A stretch of 64,000 nucleotides of DNA from CAXMMR01 sp963692975. Lineage in GTDB: Bacteria > Pseudomonadota > Alphaproteobacteria > Acetobacterales > Acetobacteraceae. The notes below the pieces were generated by a model. The model was not told the DNA's origin, did no database searches, and saw only the letters and a program-made list of their open reading frames with translations. Of the stretch, positions 41,643 to 49,909 are shown in pieces. The translations under genes were made by a program, and so were the position numbers. The stretch spans positions 1-64,000 of the forward strand of contig CAXMMR010000026.1 in the NCBI GenBank assembly GCA_963692975.2, in the 5' to 3' direction. Position 1 is the stretch's first letter. Each line of letters begins with the position of its first letter.

Positions 41643-42146
41643 CTAGACCATCGGAACCAAGGCTTTCTGCATCAGCACGACGTCGAGCCAGCGCTCGAAC
41701 TTGTGGCCCGCGGCGCGCAGCACTCCGACGCGCTGAAAACCAAGGCTCGCATGCATGCCGATCGAGCCGACATTGTCGCTGTCGCCGATCATCGCGATCA
41801 TTTGGCGGAAGCCGGCCGCTTCGGCGGTGGCGACAAGCTGCGCCACGAGCAGGCGGCCCACACCTTGTCCGCGCACGTCCTCACGCACGTAGATGCTGTT
41901 CTCCACGGTGTGCCGGTAGGCCGCTTGGTCGCGAAACGGCCTGTAGTGGGCGAAGGCCAGCACGCCGCTCTCGTCGAGCGCCACCAGCCAGGCTCCACCG
42001 TGCGCCATGTCATGACGGTGGCGCTGGCTGATCTCCGCCTCATCCGGCGCCTCCACCTCGAAGGTGCCGGTGCCGTGCAGCACGTGGTGAGCATAGATCG
42101 CCTGGATCGCCGCCATGTCGGACGGTGTGGCATCCCGTATCAGCAT
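41643..42146 (-). CDS. GNAT N-acetyltransferase, phosphinothricin acetyltransferase type
   Basis: A 167-residue GNAT enzyme. The start MLIRDATPSDMAAIQAIYAH, the catalytic/acceptor block GTFEVEAPDEAEISQR and the acetyl-CoA loop VREDVRGQGVGRLLVAQL are as in PAT/MddA-like proteins. IGDSDNVGSIGMHASLGFQR completes the fold. Such enzymes acetylate phosphinothricin and methionine sulfoximine-like amino acids. ATG 42146 was chosen because it gives the family N-terminus. It is convergent with the adenosyltransferase gene. Confidence 0.87.
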   Translation of the reverse strand: MLIRDATPSDMAAIQAIYAHHVLHGTGTFEVEAPDEAEISQRHRHDMAHGGAWLVALDESGVLAFAHYRPFRDQAAYRHTVENSIYVREDVRGQGVGRLLVAQLVATAEAAGFRQMIAMIGDSDNVGSIGMHASLGFQRVGVLRAAGHKFERWLDVVLMQKALVPMV

Positions 42147-42245
42147 CCGCCGTCCCCGCGCCTCCTGCCGAGCCGACCTTGCGCGTGCTCGCCCCAGCGA
42201 CTCGCAGACTAGATGGCTTTGGCGTCGACCGTAACCGTCGTGCCC

Positions 42246-42439
42246 GGAAGGCGAGGGCTCTGCCCTCGACCCGCTGAGGCCGCGGGCCCCAGACCCCTTG
42301 TCGTTGGGAGTCCGATTGCCTTGCTTTGCCACTATCTTAAACACGCGTCAGCAGGGCTGCGCCTGAGTGGTATAACTTACGAACGGATTTCAAAGGCTGC
42401 GCCTTTGATCGGGTCAAGGGGCAACGCCCCTTGCCTTGA
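42246..42439. repeat. Family 2 GC-rich hairpin repeat, copy 2
   Basis: Homologous to copy 1 but more diverged. It opens with CGAGGGC-TCT-GCCCTCG. Next comes GAGGCCGCGGGCCCC with CAGACCCC, then a variable middle. It closes with CAAAGGCTGCGCCTTTG and CAAGGGGCAACGCCCCTTG. Stem changes are again compensated (CCAGGAGC in copy 1 versus CGAGGGC here). It fills most of the divergent spacer between the acetyltransferase and the ABC exporter gene. Confidence 0.75.
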
Positions 42440-42597
42440 TGTCTCGGGATCAGCGCGATGTTCGGCGGTGTGCAGCGCGACATTTTGGTCCCGCTCCAAC
42501 GACGGGCGTGCTAGGATGGAGCGACGCATCGGCCACGAGGCGGGCCTGAGAGCTGCCAGGCGCGTGCCGGTGCTGCCATTGTTGCGAGGATTGTAAG

Positions 42598-44871
42598 GTG
42601 GATCGACTCGAGACAACCCCGGACGATGGTGGACCCGTGGGCCCTGCGATGGCCCGCCTGAGCGGCTCCGACAAGCCGATGCCCGAAGCGATGGAGGCCC
42701 GGCTGCGGGCGGTTTTTGCCGCCGCTCGCTACCACGGCATCGAGTTGATCCTGAATGATTTCCGGCCCACGCTCGGGGAGGAGACGCCCTCTCCGGCCTC
42801 GCTGGTGTCGTGGCTGCGCGAGCAGGGCCTGACGGCCAAGGCCGTGGTGCTGAAGTGGCGCAACCTGTTCCGCTTTACCGACACGCCGCCGGTCGTGCTG
42901 CTGTTTCGCGACGGCAGCGCCGGCATCCTGGTCGGCGCCGACGCCAAGCGCGACGTCGTCTGGATCAAGGACCCGCGCGGCGCAGAGAGTGATCCCCCGG
43001 TCGCGGTCGATCAGCTTCGGCTGACCGAGGTCTGGACCGGCGAGGTCATCATGGTTCGCCGTCCGCGCGGCGAGGCCGAGGCTGAGGCGCCGTTCAACCT
43101 CGCCTGGCTCGGGGCGCTGGTGTGGCAGGAAAAGCGCTTCCTGCGCGACATTTCCATCGGCTCGCTGGTGCTGAGCATGCTCGCTATCGTGCCGCCGCTG
43201 CTGGTGATGACGGTGATCGACCGTGTGGTCGCGCATCACAGCATGTCGACGCTGATCCTGATTTCGACGATCCTGGCGGTGCTGACGGCCTACGAGACGC
43301 TGCTGAACTGGGGTCGTCGCGAGCTGGTGCTGGTGATGAGCACCCGGATCGACACCAAGCTGAACCTGCACGTCTTCGCGCGCCTGCTCGCGCTGCCGCT
43401 TGACTTCTTCGAGCGCAACCAGGCCGGCGAGACGATCGGCCGCATCGCCCAGGTGCATAAGATCCGCGAGTTCCTGACCGGCAAGTTGCTGACCACGGCT
43501 CTCGACTGCTTCACCCTGGTGTTCCTGCTGCCCTTCCTGTTCTGGATGGAGGCGACGCTCGCCTGGATCGTGCTGGTGATGGCCGGCCTCATCGCCCTCG
43601 TCATCATGGCGTTCCTGAAGCCGATCTCGCAGCTGATCAGCCGCATGATTGTAGCCGAGCATCAGAAGTCGAGCGTCATGGTCGAGACGGTGCAGGGCAT
43701 GCGCACCGTGAAGTCGCTGGCGCTCGAGCCGCAGCGGCGCTCGGCCTGGGACGAGAAGGTCGCGGTCGCCGGGCGTTACCGTCTGGCCGCCGGGCGGCTG
43801 GCGAACTGGCCGCAGACCATCGTCGACCCGATGCAGCTCTTCATCAGCCGTGGCGTGATCCTGGTCGGCGTTTACCTGGCGCTCGAGCACACCTCCGGCA
43901 TCCAGGTCGGCGCGCTGATCGCCTTCATGATGCTGTCCAGCCGGGTCACCTCGCCGCTGGTCGGCATGGCGCGCCTGATGGAGGACTTCACCGAGGTCCG
44001 TGCCTCGGTCGGCGAGGTGGCAGCGGTGCTGAACAACCCGACGGAGACCAAGGCGCAGACCGACGGCATGCGGCCGAAATTCGCCGGCGCCGTCGAGTTC
44101 GAGGACGTCGTGTTCACCTACCCGCGGGCGCAACGCCCGGCCCTCGACCACGTGAACTTCTCTATCCCGCCCGGCACGATGCTGGGGTTGGTTGGCAAGT
44201 CCGGCTCTGGCAAGTCGACGATCACGCGGCTGCTGCAGGGCATCAACCGCGAGTATACGGGCGCGGTTAAGATCGACGGCTCGGAGCTGCGGGAGCTGAA
44301 CCTCACGCATCTGCGGCGCTCCTTCGGCGTCGTGCTGCAGGACAACTTCCTGTTTCGCGGCACGGTGCGCGACAACATCACCGCCGGCCGTCCGGGCCTG
44401 ACGCTCGAGGATGTCGTTCGTGCCGCCCGCCTGGCCGGTGCGGAGGAGTTCATCGAGCGGATGCCGCAGGGCTACGAGACGTGGATCGAGGAGGGCTCGG
44501 CCAACATCTCGGGCGGTCAGCGTCAGCGCCTGGCGATCGCGCGCGCATTGATCTCCGATCCGCGCATCATGATCCTCGACGAGGCGACCAGCGCGCTCGA
44601 CCCCGAGAGCGAGGCGCTGGTGAACGCCAACCTGCAGCGCATCGGCAAGGGCCGGACGATGGTGATCGTTTCGCATCGGCTGTCGTCGCTGGTCGACTGC
44701 AACCTGATCCTGGTGATGGATAAGGGCCGGGTGCTGGACGTGGCGCCGCATGCGGTGCTGCTGGAGCGTTGCTCGGTGTATCGCCAGCTCTGGAAGCAGC
44801 AGACCCGGCACATGGGCGATCCCTCGCAGCGGCCGGATGCGGTCACGCCGGTGCTGGCTCAGGGCGAGTAG
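42598..44871 (+). CDS. Type I secretion ABC transporter with catalytically inactive C39-like domain
   Basis: A 757-residue exporter of the HlyB/LapB class. Residues 30-165 form a C39-peptidase-like domain lacking the catalytic cysteine, as in RTX exporters. A six-helix ABC membrane domain follows (IGSLVLSMLAIVPPLLVMTV to ISRGVILVGVYLALEHTSGI). The nucleotide-binding domain has Walker A GLVGKSGSGKSTITR, signature NISGGQRQRLAIARAL, Walker B IMILDEATSALDPE and H-loop VSHRLSS. It works with the HlyD-type adaptor encoded downstream. It starts at GTG 42598 with GAGGA upstream. Neither a TolC-like gene nor an RTX substrate is nearby. Confidence 0.93.
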   Translation: MDRLETTPDDGGPVGPAMARLSGSDKPMPEAMEARLRAVFAAARYHGIELILNDFRPTLGEETPSPASLVSWLREQGLTAKAVVLKWRNLFRFTDTPPVVLLFRDGSAGILVGADAKRDVVWIKDPRGAESDPPVAVDQLRLTEVWTGEVIMVRRPRGEAEAEAPFNLAWLGALVWQEKRFLRDISIGSLVLSMLAIVPPLLVMTVIDRVVAHHSMSTLILISTILAVLTAYETLLNWGRRELVLVMSTRIDTKLNLHVFARLLALPLDFFERNQAGETIGRIAQVHKIREFLTGKLLTTALDCFTLVFLLPFLFWMEATLAWIVLVMAGLIALVIMAFLKPISQLISRMIVAEHQKSSVMVETVQGMRTVKSLALEPQRRSAWDEKVAVAGRYRLAAGRLANWPQTIVDPMQLFISRGVILVGVYLALEHTSGIQVGALIAFMMLSSRVTSPLVGMARLMEDFTEVRASVGEVAAVLNNPTETKAQTDGMRPKFAGAVEFEDVVFTYPRAQRPALDHVNFSIPPGTMLGLVGKSGSGKSTITRLLQGINREYTGAVKIDGSELRELNLTHLRRSFGVVLQDNFLFRGTVRDNITAGRPGLTLEDVVRAARLAGAEEFIERMPQGYETWIEEGSANISGGQRQRLAIARALISDPRIMILDEATSALDPESEALVNANLQRIGKGRTMVIVSHRLSSLVDCNLILVMDKGRVLDVAPHAVLLERCSVYRQLWKQQTRHMGDPSQRPDAVTPVLAQGE

Positions 44872-44953
44872 CGCCGAGCGCTCCAACACGGCGCCCGCGA
44901 GTACGTGCCAAGCCGGCGCAGTGACGACCTGACGAGTAGAACGGGAATACGAC

Positions 44954-46387
44954 ATGTCTGGAACCAGCCTGCAGCCTGTGGACCCGCGTCTGCCCGCAGT
45001 CTCGAAGCGTAGCGTGCGCCGGCGTGAGGACGATGCGCTGCCGTCGCTGCTGGAGTTCCACTCGCCATCCGCAGCACTCAGCGCCTCGCAGGCCAAGCCG
45101 TCCGCCCGGCGTACGACGTGGGTGGTGAGCTCGATGATGATCTGCTGCGTCGTCACCGCCGGCCTGATCCCGGTCGACAAGGTGGTCACCGCACAGGGCA
45201 AGGTCGTCTCGATCAACCCGACGGTCGTTGTGCAGCCGCTCGAGACCTCGATCGTCCGCTCGATCGACGTGCAGGAGGGGCAGGTCGTTCGCAAAGGCCA
45301 GCTTCTCGCCCAGCTCGACCCGACGTTCGCGGTGGCCGACGCCGGCTCGCTGGATCAGCAGGTCGACAGCCTGCGGGCGGCTGTGAACCGCATGAGCGCA
45401 GAGGCGAACGGGCTGACCTATCACGCGGCGCCGGACAGCCCGGCCTCGCTGGTGGAAGCCTCGATCTTCGAGCAGCGTGCAGCCCAGCGCCATGCGCAGC
45501 TGCAGAACTACGCCGACCAGATATCCGGCTTGCAGACGCAAGTGTCGCGCGACGAAAACGACGCGGCGTTCTATCGGCAGCGCGTTTCGGTGGCGCAGAA
45601 CGTCGAGGGCATGCGGTTGGAGCTGCAGAAGGACCAGGTGGGCAGCAAGCTCAACTCGCTGGCTGCGACCGACACCCGCATCGAGACGACGCGGGCGCTC
45701 GCATCCTCTCTGGCCTCGGCAGAGAACGAGCGTCGCGAGATCCTGGCCACGCAGCAGCAGCGCGAGGCCTATGACCAGCAGTGGCGCGGCGACCTCTCGC
45801 AGCAGCTGACCGAGGAGAGCCGCAAGCTCAGCGACGCCGAGGATCAGTATGCCAAGGCGACACGTCGCAAGCAGCTCGTCGACCTGCGCGCCGAGGAGGA
45901 TGCGGTGGTGCTGAGCGTCGCGCCGGTGTCGGTCGGTTCGGTTCTGCAGTCGGGCGACCAGTTCTTCCGGATGGTGCCGATGAACGCGCCGCTCGAGGTT
46001 GAGGGGCAGATCCCCGGCGGCGAGGCCGGCTACGTGCATCCGGGCGATCATGTGGACATCAAGTTCGACACCTTCGCGGCCACCCAGTATGGCGGCGCCG
46101 AGGGCACGGTGCGGCTGATCAGCGCCGACAGCTTCACGACCAGCAGCCAGGGCGCTGCCGGCGGCCCCAGCCAGACGACGACCGATAGCGGCCCGGCCGG
46201 CGGGGAGACCTACTACCGCGCTCGTATCACGCTCGACAAGATCACCTTGCACGACACTCCGACGACCTTCCATATCGTGCCCGGCATGCCGGTCGCCGCT
46301 GACATCAAGGTCGGCAAGCGGACCGTCCTGAGCTACATGTTCTCCCGCGTGCTGCCGGTCGCTCACGAGGGCATGCGCGAGCCGTGA
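44954..46387 (+). CDS. HlyD-family membrane fusion protein of type I secretion
   Basis: A 477-residue periplasmic adaptor. A cytoplasmic N-terminus is followed by a TM (TTWVVSSMMICCVVTAGLIP). A lipoyl half-motif (VVVQPLETSIVRSIDVQEGQ then VVRKGQLLAQLDPTF) follows. A long coiled-coil (residues about 135-320) leads into the returning beta-barrel domain (EDAVVLSVAPVSVGSVLQSG) and the C-terminal block (ARITLDKITLHDTPTTFHIV). It bridges the ABC exporter to an outer-membrane channel. It lies 82 bp after the exporter gene. Confidence 0.93.
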   Translation: MSGTSLQPVDPRLPAVSKRSVRRREDDALPSLLEFHSPSAALSASQAKPSARRTTWVVSSMMICCVVTAGLIPVDKVVTAQGKVVSINPTVVVQPLETSIVRSIDVQEGQVVRKGQLLAQLDPTFAVADAGSLDQQVDSLRAAVNRMSAEANGLTYHAAPDSPASLVEASIFEQRAAQRHAQLQNYADQISGLQTQVSRDENDAAFYRQRVSVAQNVEGMRLELQKDQVGSKLNSLAATDTRIETTRALASSLASAENERREILATQQQREAYDQQWRGDLSQQLTEESRKLSDAEDQYAKATRRKQLVDLRAEEDAVVLSVAPVSVGSVLQSGDQFFRMVPMNAPLEVEGQIPGGEAGYVHPGDHVDIKFDTFAATQYGGAEGTVRLISADSFTTSSQGAAGGPSQTTTDSGPAGGETYYRARITLDKITLHDTPTTFHIVPGMPVAADIKVGKRTVLSYMFSRVLPVAHEGMREP

Positions 46388-46421
46388 TCATCGGCATGGC
46401 GGCCATCAGGGGGGACTAGGC

Positions 46422-48200
46422 GTGGCATTGCTCGATCGGCTCACCGCCAGGCTCTCGCCGGCGGCGGTGCTGCGGCGAGGGCTCCAGCTGCACGAGGCGG
46501 GAGACGCGGCGAGGGCGTTTCCGCTGTTCGCCAAGGCTGGTCAGGCGGGGCTTGCCGAGGCGCAGTATCGGGTCGGACGAGCCTATCTGGACGGCGCCGG
46601 CGTGCCGGTCAGCCGGCCGGAAGCCGCGCGCTGGCTGACCCGGGCGGCCGAGGGCGGATGGGTCGAGGCGCAGACCCTGCTGGCGACGCTCTATCTCTAC
46701 GGGATCATCGGCACGGCCGCCCCGAAAGGCGCCGAGGCGGCGTTGTTCGAGCCGGTTGCCGCCGTGCGCGAGCCGCAGAGCTCGACCGACTACGTGCGTG
46801 CCATGCGCTGGGCCAAGCCTGCCGCCGAGGCCGGCTCGCCCGAGGCGCAGGCGTTATTCGCCTACATCCTGACCTCCGGCCCGGACGAGCTGCGTGATCT
46901 CGACGCGGCGGATGACTGGTATCGCAAGTCGGCGGCGGCGAACTGTCCGCAGGGCCATCTCGGCCTCGGCTTGGCATTGCTGCGCACCGCGACCGACAAC
47001 ACGGCTCAGGCTGCGGCGGCCGAGCAGCTGAAGCTGGCTGCGGACTCCAGCCTGCCGACGGCGTTCTACCTGCTCGGCATCATGCATGAGCGCGGCGCCG
47101 GGCTGCCGACGAGCCTGGAACAGGCGGCGCAGCTCTACCGCCAGGCGGCCGAACGCGGCGTGCGCTCCGGCATGGCGCGTTGGGGCCTGGCGCTGCTCGA
47201 GGGTCGTGGCGTCGAGCGTGACGCTGTGGACGGCGAAAGCTGGCTGCGGCGGGCTGCCAACCTGGGCGACGGCGAGGCGGCGGCGCTCGTCGGCGACATG
47301 TATGCCAAGGGCGGCGCGCTGCCGCCGAACTATGCCGAGGCGGCGCTGTGGTTCCGCCGCGCGGCGGATTCCAGCCATGCCGGGGCGGCGCGCGCGCTCG
47401 GGTTACTCTTCCTGACAGGCGCCGGCGTCTCGCGCGACCAGGAGGAGGCGACGCATTGGTTCCGCATCGCCGCCGAGGGTGGCGACAAGCATGCCCAGGC
47501 CGACCTCGCCAACCTGGTGCTGGCCGGCAGCGCCAGCCTGGAGGATCGCGTGCGGACGCGCGAGTGGTTCGAGCACGCCGCCGGGTCGGGCGACCTGATG
47601 GCGGCGTTCAATTTCGGCGTGTGCCTGGCGGAGGGCGTCGGCATCGAGCGCGACGACCGGCGTGCGATGCTGTGGATGCGGCGAGCCGCCGACGGCGTGG
47701 TTAACGCGCAGTACTGGTATGGCAAGATGCTGATCGAGGGCCGTGGCATCGAGGCGGATGTCGAGGAGGGCATGGTGTGGATCAGCCGCGCCGCCCAAAG
47801 CGGCATGGCGGATGCGCAGGTGCTGCTGGCCGAGATGCTGCTCGGCAATCGCGCCGGCGTGCGCAACCATGCGGCCGCGCTACAGTGGTATGAGCGCGCG
47901 GCCAGCCAGGGACACACCGGCGCCATGTTCAGCGTCGGGGCGATGTATGGTGGCGGCCATGATACGCCGGAGGACAGGGCGGCTGCAGCCATGTGGTTCC
48001 GCAAGGCCGCAGAGCGCGGCCACGGTCATGCCCAGATGATGCTAGGCCGCTACCTGGCGCGCGGCCTCGCGGGCCAGCGCGACGAGGTCGAGGCAAGGGT
48101 CTGGCTGGAGCGCGCGCAGTCGCAGGGTCTGTCCGAGGTGGCCGGCGACCTCGCCAGGCTGTCGGTTCCGATGCGCGAGCCGCAACTCGCTGAGCACTAA
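46422..48200 (+). CDS. Sel1-repeat protein
   Basis: A 592-residue all-helical protein made of about a dozen 36-residue Sel1-like repeats. Examples are AEAQYRVGRAYLDGAGVPVS, ARALGLLFLTGAGVSRDQEE and AQYWYGKMLIEGRGIEADVE. There is no signal peptide, so it is probably a cytoplasmic scaffold. Sel1 proteins often accompany exopolysaccharide or secretion loci. GTG 46422 has AGGGGGG seven bases upstream and follows the HlyD gene by 34 bp, so it is probably part of the exporter operon. Confidence 0.9.
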   Translation: MALLDRLTARLSPAAVLRRGLQLHEAGDAARAFPLFAKAGQAGLAEAQYRVGRAYLDGAGVPVSRPEAARWLTRAAEGGWVEAQTLLATLYLYGIIGTAAPKGAEAALFEPVAAVREPQSSTDYVRAMRWAKPAAEAGSPEAQALFAYILTSGPDELRDLDAADDWYRKSAAANCPQGHLGLGLALLRTATDNTAQAAAAEQLKLAADSSLPTAFYLLGIMHERGAGLPTSLEQAAQLYRQAAERGVRSGMARWGLALLEGRGVERDAVDGESWLRRAANLGDGEAAALVGDMYAKGGALPPNYAEAALWFRRAADSSHAGAARALGLLFLTGAGVSRDQEEATHWFRIAAEGGDKHAQADLANLVLAGSASLEDRVRTREWFEHAAGSGDLMAAFNFGVCLAEGVGIERDDRRAMLWMRRAADGVVNAQYWYGKMLIEGRGIEADVEEGMVWISRAAQSGMADAQVLLAEMLLGNRAGVRNHAAALQWYERAASQGHTGAMFSVGAMYGGGHDTPEDRAAAAMWFRKAAERGHGHAQMMLGRYLARGLAGQRDEVEARVWLERAQSQGLSEVAGDLARLSVPMREPQLAEH

Positions 48201-48278
48201 GGCTGCCTTCGCAGACCAGGTGCTTGTCGGCTGATCGCGGGGGCTTTGCCTGGCGCGACTTGCTCCCACCTCTCTGAC

Positions 48279-49637
48279 ATGCCCGACGCCCTGCTGCCGC
48301 GCCCGCCACTGACCAACCGCCGACGCAGCCAGGCGGAGGCGTTCCTGGTGCTCCGGCGCAACATCCTGGAGCTTTGGGGAGAGGCCGCCTACGAGGAGGA
48401 TGTTCTGCCGGGCCGTTTTCTCGGCCGTGAGCAGCTGATGATCAACGCGCCCGACGCGATCCATCACGTGCTGGTCGCCAACCCGGAGAACTACACACGC
48501 AACGCGACGGCGCAGCGCGTCTTGCAGCCGCTGCTTGGCGAAGGCTTGTTCCTGGCCGAGGGCGACGCCTGGCGTCATCAGCGGCGCACCATCGCTCCCG
48601 CCATGTCGCCCCGGACGATGCCGATCCTGGCCCGTCACGTCGTTGCCGCGGCCGCGGCCAAGGAGGTCGAGCTTGGCGCGCTTAACGGCCGCCCGATTGA
48701 GCTGATGCCGCAGCTGCAGCATCTGGCGCTGCGGATCGCCGCGCAGTCGATGTTCTCGCTGGAGGCGGACCATTTCGCGCAGGAGTTGCGGGCCTGCCTA
48801 ATGCGTTATGGCCTTGAGCACGCGACGCCGGGCGTGCTGGACCTGGTGCTGCCGCGCACCATCGCCTCGCCCGGGGACCGCCGGCGCGCTGCGTTCCGGC
48901 GCGAGTGGCTGGCGATGATGGACCGCGTGATTGCCTCGCGTCCGCCGGCCGAGCCCGATCAGCCACGCGATCTATACGACTTGCTGGCCGCGGCGCGCGA
49001 TCCGCAGGGCGGTCAGGGGTTTGACCGGGCACTGCTGCGCGACGAGATCGCGACGATGATCATCGCCGGGCACGAGACGACGGCGGTCACGCTGTTCTGG
49101 GCGTGCTACGCGGCGGCGCGTCTGCCCGAGGAGCAGTCGGCGATCGCTGCCGAGGCTGGCGCGCTCGACCTCGGCGAGGCTGGCGCTGCCGGCTCGCTGA
49201 AGTCGCTTATCCGCACGCGCGCCTTCGTCGACGAGGTGCTGCGGCTGTATCCGCCGGCGTTCCTGATCGTGCGCGAGGCCCGCGGCGAGGACGTCGTGCT
49301 CGGCCACCGGGTCAAGCGTGGCACGCTGGTGTCGATCTCGCCCTGGGTGCTGCATCGCCACCGCCATCGCTGGCAGGCGCCGGACATGTTTGATCCGAGC
49401 CGCTTCATGCCGGGCGCGCCGCCGCCGCAGCGCTATGCCTACCTGCCGTTCGGCGCCGGGCCGCGCGTCTGCGTCGGCGCGCAGTTCGCGCTGACTGAGG
49501 CGGTGCTGGTGATGGCGCGGCTGCTTAGCCGTTTCCGGCTGGACCTCGTCGGCGGCGGCGGCGTGCTGCCGCGCGGCATCGTAACGACGCAGCCGGACCG
49601 GCCGGTGCGCTTTCGGCTGGTGGAGCGTCGGCGTTAG
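48279..49637 (+). CDS. Cytochrome P450
   Basis: A 452-residue haem-thiolate monooxygenase. The I-helix oxygen motif is IAGHETTAVTLFWACY, the K-helix ExxR is VDEVLRLYPPAFLIVRE, and the cysteine-ligand loop is LPFGAGPRVCVGAQFALTEA. The WRHQRRTIAPAM block and overall layout resemble class I soluble bacterial P450s with eukaryotic-like CYP signature length. No ferredoxin or reductase gene is adjacent, so it must use partners encoded elsewhere. ATG 48279 is selected from the frame; the substrate is not predictable. Confidence 0.93.
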   Translation: MPDALLPRPPLTNRRRSQAEAFLVLRRNILELWGEAAYEEDVLPGRFLGREQLMINAPDAIHHVLVANPENYTRNATAQRVLQPLLGEGLFLAEGDAWRHQRRTIAPAMSPRTMPILARHVVAAAAAKEVELGALNGRPIELMPQLQHLALRIAAQSMFSLEADHFAQELRACLMRYGLEHATPGVLDLVLPRTIASPGDRRRAAFRREWLAMMDRVIASRPPAEPDQPRDLYDLLAAARDPQGGQGFDRALLRDEIATMIIAGHETTAVTLFWACYAAARLPEEQSAIAAEAGALDLGEAGAAGSLKSLIRTRAFVDEVLRLYPPAFLIVREARGEDVVLGHRVKRGTLVSISPWVLHRHRHRWQAPDMFDPSRFMPGAPPPQRYAYLPFGAGPRVCVGAQFALTEAVLVMARLLSRFRLDLVGGGGVLPRGIVTTQPDRPVRFRLVERRR

Positions 49638-49646
49638 CTCGACGAG

Positions 49647-49881
49647 GAAGGCCAGGGGCTTTGCCCCTGGACCCCATTCAAGGCGAAGCCTTTAAAATCC
49701 GTTTGGCGACTCGTGCCTAGCGACGAGGTCGGTGATTTGGGAAGCAGGACTGAACGGCTTCGCCAAGCGAAAAAGAAGGGCGACGGACGCAAAGGGTAGG
49801 GGTCTGGGGCCTCACGGCCCCAGCAACGGGCCCCATCGCACGAGTGCGATGGGGCCCGTCCAGGATAGAGCCCTGGCCTTC
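49647..49881. repeat. Family 2 GC-rich hairpin repeat, copy 3 (inverted, with an extra hairpin)
   Basis: Opposite orientation to copy 1. It reads CCAGGGGC-TTT-GCCCCTGG, then AAGGCGAAGCCTTTAAAATC, then CAGGACTGAACGGCTTCGCC. CTGGGGCCTCACGGCCCCAG follows, and the copy ends GAGCCCTGGCCTTCC. Compared with copy 1 it has gained a 34-bp hairpin at 49826-49859. That hairpin has perfect 16-bp arms ACGGGCCCCATCGCAC and their inverse around GA. The last bases lie about 29 bp before the likely start of the following glycosyltransferase gene. Confidence 0.8.
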
Positions 49882-49909
49882 CCCGACTTGCTTGACGCAG
49901 GATGTTTCC

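Noticed and set aside
42511..45294. A 927-codon antisense frame across the ABC exporter
   Set aside because: A shadow of the exporter gene with no domain or start signal; composition is typical of an antisense frame.
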